This document shows positions 22,935-25,454 of a stretch of DNA of 25,454 bases, one piece after another. Each line of letters begins with the position of its first letter. Position 1 is the first letter of the stretch. The stretch lies in contig DATJXA010000073.1 in the NCBI GenBank assembly GCA_035500675.1, positions 1 through 25,454 on the forward strand, read 5' to 3'. This DNA comes from JAGVPT01 sp035500675. GTDB lineage: Bacteria; Bacteroidota; Ignavibacteria; UBA10030; UBA8401. The position numbers and the translations under genes were made by a program. The notes beneath the pieces were generated by a model. The model was not told the origin of the DNA and ran no database searches. It saw nothing but the letters and a program-made list of their open reading frames with translations.

Positions 22935-24611
22935 TTACCAAAATAATATGTTGAGAGCGATGAGGACCGCCAGCGAAATGAGGGCATAGAATTCCGGTCG
23001 CTTGATGAAAGGAAGATGTTGGTCGTGTTTTTCCTGCGTGAGCCCCTTCACCAGTCCAACGAGTTCCTCTTTCGCGCGCTTCTTCGTAACGAAACTGACC
23101 AGTATCGTGACCACCGCGCAGATGACCCACGCCCACCAAGCGCGCCAAAAGTTAGCGGCCATGTCGCTCTGCACCTTCGACATCGTGATAATGCTCTGTG
23201 AGAACCATTGAAATTTTACCGCGAGGTACATCACGAACGAAGAAACCATGCCGCTCACAAGACCCCAGAACGCTCCGTTGGGAGTGATCCACCAGAAAAA
23301 CATCCCGAGGAGCATCGTTGCAAAGAGAGGAGCGTTCACCCAGGAAAAGATCGCCTGCATGTAGTCCATGATGCTCGGAAAACTTTTTGCCCAGTAGGCC
23401 GTGATGAGGGAGAGGACGACGCCGACGATGGTCGAGGCGCGGCCCATCCACAACAAATGTGCGTCGGAAGCGTTTTTGTTCAAGACCGATTTGTAGATGT
23501 CGTACGTCCAGACGGTGTTGAAGGCGCTGACGTTTCCCGCCTGCCCTGCCATGAATCCCGCCAGCAACGCCGTGACTCCCAGTCCGACCAGCCCTGCGGG
23601 GTAGTATCGCGCAATGAGGAGGGGAAGCGCCGAGTCATAGTTCGTCACGCCGCCATCCTGCAAAAGTTTAAACCCGCTGTTCGGGTCGCGTGAGAGCGCG
23701 ATGGCGATGAGGCCGGCAAGGATGACGATGAACGGAAGAGCCATCTTAAAGAACGATGCGAGGATCGGCGTCATCCGCGCGGCGCGCAGATCTTTTGCGG
23801 AGAACGCGCGCTGCACGACGAGAAAATCGGTTGTCCAGTATCCGAAGGAGAGGACGAAGCCGAGCCCGAGCACAATTCCGCCCCAGTTCACGAACATGCC
23901 GTTCCGCATCGGATCGGACGACGTGGACCAGAGTGTCGTGAAGGAAACTTGCGTGCTGAACTCATTAATGCGCGCAATGATCGCACCGAGGCTGCCAAAC
24001 TCGATCACTCCGAGGATCGAGACAAGGAACAATCCGAACCAGATGAGGAAAAATTGTACGATCTCGGTGAAGATGGCAGACATCAGTCCGCTCATCGAAA
24101 CATAGACCGCGACGGTGATCGCCGACGCCCACATGCTGATATCCCAGTTCCATCCGAGAAATGTATGCAGGACGAGCGCCATCGCATACAGGTTGATCCC
24201 CGAAACGAGGAGCGTCATGATCGCGAAGGCAATGCCGTTGAGTACCCTCGTCTTTTCGTCGAAGCGGAGCTTAAGGTAGCCCGGCACGGAATTAATTTTG
24301 CTGCTGTAATAAAATGGCATCATATACACGCCGAGGAACAGCATTGCGGGGATCGCGCCGATCCAGTAGAAATGGGCGACATACATTCCATACTTGAATG
24401 TATTCCCCGTCATCCCGAGCAATTCCAGTGCGCCGAGGTTCGCGGAGAGGAACGCGAGTCCCGCGACCCACGAAGAATTTTTTCTCCCGGCAAGAAAAAA
24501 ATCGTTATGACTCGTGGTGAATTTCCGAAGATAGAACCCGATGCCGAGGACGAAGCCGAAATAAATGACGATGATGATCCAATCAATAGGCGCTAATCCT
24601 ATGGCCTGCAT
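22935..24611 (-). CDS. Sodium:solute symporter (SSS family), probable sugar transporter
   Basis: 558 aa, inner membrane, with about 13-14 hydrophobic helices. It starts MQAIGLAPIDWIIIVIYFGF and has the SSS family entry FLAGRKNSSWVAGLAFLSAN and NSVPGYLKLRFDE, plus GFMAGQAGNVSAFNTVWTYD, matching the conserved family signature region around helix 8. It should take up a mono- or oligosaccharide with Na+. Its position at the head of a run with galT and alpha-galactosidase suggests galactose, glucose or manno-oligosaccharides. AAGGG 8 nt before the ATG supports the start. The 440-bp gap upstream holds the REP-like doublet. In a Bacteroidota-like genome, use of an SSS carrier where no SusC/SusD pair is visible is notable. 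Family is firm; substrate is inferred. Confidence 0.9.
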   Translation of the reverse strand: MQAIGLAPIDWIIIVIYFGFVLGIGFYLRKFTTSHNDFFLAGRKNSSWVAGLAFLSANLGALELLGMTGNTFKYGMYVAHFYWIGAIPAMLFLGVYMMPFYYSSKINSVPGYLKLRFDEKTRVLNGIAFAIMTLLVSGINLYAMALVLHTFLGWNWDISMWASAITVAVYVSMSGLMSAIFTEIVQFFLIWFGLFLVSILGVIEFGSLGAIIARINEFSTQVSFTTLWSTSSDPMRNGMFVNWGGIVLGLGFVLSFGYWTTDFLVVQRAFSAKDLRAARMTPILASFFKMALPFIVILAGLIAIALSRDPNSGFKLLQDGGVTNYDSALPLLIARYYPAGLVGLGVTALLAGFMAGQAGNVSAFNTVWTYDIYKSVLNKNASDAHLLWMGRASTIVGVVLSLITAYWAKSFPSIMDYMQAIFSWVNAPLFATMLLGMFFWWITPNGAFWGLVSGMVSSFVMYLAVKFQWFSQSIITMSKVQSDMAANFWRAWWAWVICAVVTILVSFVTKKRAKEELVGLVKGLTQEKHDQHLPFIKRPEFYALISLAVLIALNILFW

Positions 24612-25053
24612 GGTGTTTCCCTTCTTGGAATAGGTTATGCGAACGCAGCGATGATTCCCAGCGTATGAACTTCAGGAGCGAACTGAGACGAAGAATAACG
24701 GATTTTTTCCACTAATTCAATCGGTGGGCAGTGGGCTACTTTCAGAAACCTTCCGAAGGCTTTTTTAATTGAACATTGAAAAAGCTTTGGCATTTGCTCA
24801 TTTTAGATAGAAAACCTTCGGAAGGTTTGCGGCCAATCGTCAAATGTAACCCACTACCAATCGGTGAATCCGCCGTTCGTAGTCTATCCAGTCCCGATTA
24901 CTTTTCAGCGGATGCCGTCCCGCGCTGTAAATGTGGCGATGCGAGAAATGGTTGGAGGCGATTCCATGGTATCGGCGAAATTTTTCATTGCGGCGAGAGG
25001 TGCAAGCTTCGCCCGGCAACAATCATTCGGCAATTTTTGGCTGACGCGCCTGC
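24612..25053. other. Non-coding gap upstream of the symporter gene
   Basis: No convincing coding frame on either strand. The gap contains the REP-like doublet (listed separately) and must contain the symporter promoter and the end of the right-edge gene, but I see no clear -35/-10 pair or classical terminator beyond the palindromes themselves. Confidence 0.5.
24709..24866. repeat. REPIN-like inverted doublet of palindromic repeats
   Basis: AAACCTTCCGAAGG (24746-24759) recurs inverted as CCTTCGGAAGGTTT (24815-24828). Each core is itself a hairpin, and the second full copy AAACCTTCGGAAGGTTT is near-palindromic. Outside the cores a second inverted pair matches at 11 of 14 bases: AGTGGGCTACTTTC (24730-24743) and AAATGTAACCCACT (24842-24855). 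CCACTA plus CAATCGGTG flanks both ends in direct orientation (24709-24726, 24851-24866), and CCAATCG repeats at 24833 and 24857. Between the cores GCTTTTT/AAAAAGC forms a third hairpin. This nested symmetry resembles REP doublets mobilised by REP-associated tyrosine transposases. Confidence 0.6.
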
Positions 25054-25454
25054 TTAACGGGTTCGTATCTCGATGCGGCTGATCTCTGCGCCCTTGTTGA
25101 GAGAAAATTTAATGAATTTTGTTCCTTCGGGAACGTCCGCACTGTTCAATCTCACGGCGTCGAAGAAGCCATAGTCGTTCTTCCCGAATGAAAAGATTTG
25201 TTTGCCCGGAGTCAGCGGCGCAAACTTCCCGAGGCTGTCGCCGGCCGCTATCGATACGGTCCCGCCGGAATCGGCAACAAAATAATCGGCTTTCACGCCG
25301 GTTGCATTTCCGGAAAGTTTGTAAATAATATAGCCTGCCGAATCCGCTGCAAGGCGGCTCCGGTCTTCTTTTGCCCGGCGGATGTCCTGCGTCGTAAGAA
25401 GCCGCAGATCTCCGTCTTTCTGGTATACTCTGACGAAATTTTCCATCTCGTCCA
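25054..25454 (-). CDS. Partial protein, C-terminal end of a probable exported beta-sandwich protein
   Basis: At least 133 codons, open to the right window edge, ending in TAA at 25056-25054. The internal ATG at 25446 is unlikely to be the true start because the frame continues upstream (codons for Asp-Glu before it). The visible part is soluble and beta-rich, with alternating hydrophobic strands (SAGYIIYKLSG, VKADYFVADSG, KQIFSFGKNDYGFFDAVRL, KFIKFSLNKG, ISRIEIRTR). This looks like a carbohydrate-binding-module-like or accessory C-terminal domain of a glycoside hydrolase, but I do not recognise the family. It is co-directional with the symporter run but separated from it by about 440 bp. Confidence 0.6.
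   Translation of the reverse strand, partial: DEMENFVRVYQKDGDLRLLTTQDIRRAKEDRSRLAADSAGYIIYKLSGNATGVKADYFVADSGGTVSIAAGDSLGKFAPLTPGKQIFSFGKNDYGFFDAVRLNSADVPEGTKFIKFSLNKGAEISRIEIRTR

Noticed and set aside
23949..24596. 215-codon plus-strand frame opposite the symporter gene
   Set aside because: Highly charged translation with no domain; it mirrors the hydrophobic codons of the symporter.
24640..24662. GG/GC pair 12 bp apart upstream of the symporter gene, considered as a second sigma-54 promoter
   Set aside because: The flanking bases (TGGGAATC...CTGC) fit the consensus poorly, so spacing alone is likely chance.
24776..25057. 93-codon plus-strand frame in the gap before the symporter
   Set aside because: It starts inside the palindromic repeat, lacks a ribosome-binding site and has no motif; more likely non-coding.

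Overview
The window is a carbohydrate-degradation region of an FCB-group bacterium (Bacteroidota / Ignavibacteriota-like; inferred). The main clue is three proteins that end in a type A sorting domain of the type IX secretion system (T9SS), each with an N-x-PNPFNP-type motif and a C-terminal LVK/LLK. Lipoprotein-like exported hydrolases fit this assignment. No rRNA, tRNA, CRISPR array or transposase gene was seen.

Layout. At the left edge (1-370, minus) is the N-terminus of a membrane glycosyltransferase. A plus-strand pair follows: a GH5 mannanase-like lipoprotein (634-1986), preceded by a good sigma-54-type promoter match, and a GH28-like beta-helix protein (2054-3616) whose signal peptide is encoded by a hexanucleotide repeat. 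A CE2-type SGNH esterase (3688-4788) lies convergent to this pair and divergent from the next plus-strand unit. That unit holds an AGE-type 2-epimerase fused to a GH26 mannanase (4915-7245) and a GH9 hydrolase (7277-9781). It is followed by a T9SS-exported sugar-dehydrogenase-like propeller (9972-11651), which ends at a strong hairpin terminator shared with the convergent 1109-residue Kelch/GLUG/T9SS protein (11745-15074, minus).

From 24611 down to 15401 the minus strand carries a long co-directional, closely spaced run. In transcription order it encodes an SSS-family Na+/solute symporter, a 71-aa two-helix membrane protein, galT, a GH27 alpha-galactosidase, a GH5 endoglucanase-like enzyme, a TIM-barrel sugar isomerase/epimerase, an NAD-dependent epimerase/dehydratase, an SMP-30/gluconolactonase-like T9SS protein, and a small four-helix membrane protein. 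A further minus-strand gene is cut by the right edge. Between it and the symporter is a 440-bp gap holding an inverted pair of REP-like palindromes.

How it works together (inference). The enzymes match acetylated galactoglucomannan: GH5 and GH26 for the mannan backbone, GH9 and the second GH5 for beta-glucan/glucomannan linkages, CE2 for acetyl groups, GH27 for galactose side chains, the epimerase for mannose/glucose ends of the products, the symporter for uptake, and GalT for the Leloir pathway. Notably absent are SusC/SusD, a GH130 phosphorylase, a galactokinase and any local regulator. Two T9SS proteins (dehydrogenase-like and lactonase-like) could form a surface sugar to lactone to aldonate route. 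The strongest novelty candidates are the epimerase-GH26 fusion, that surface oxidation pair, the REPIN-like doublet and the small protein paired with the symporter.
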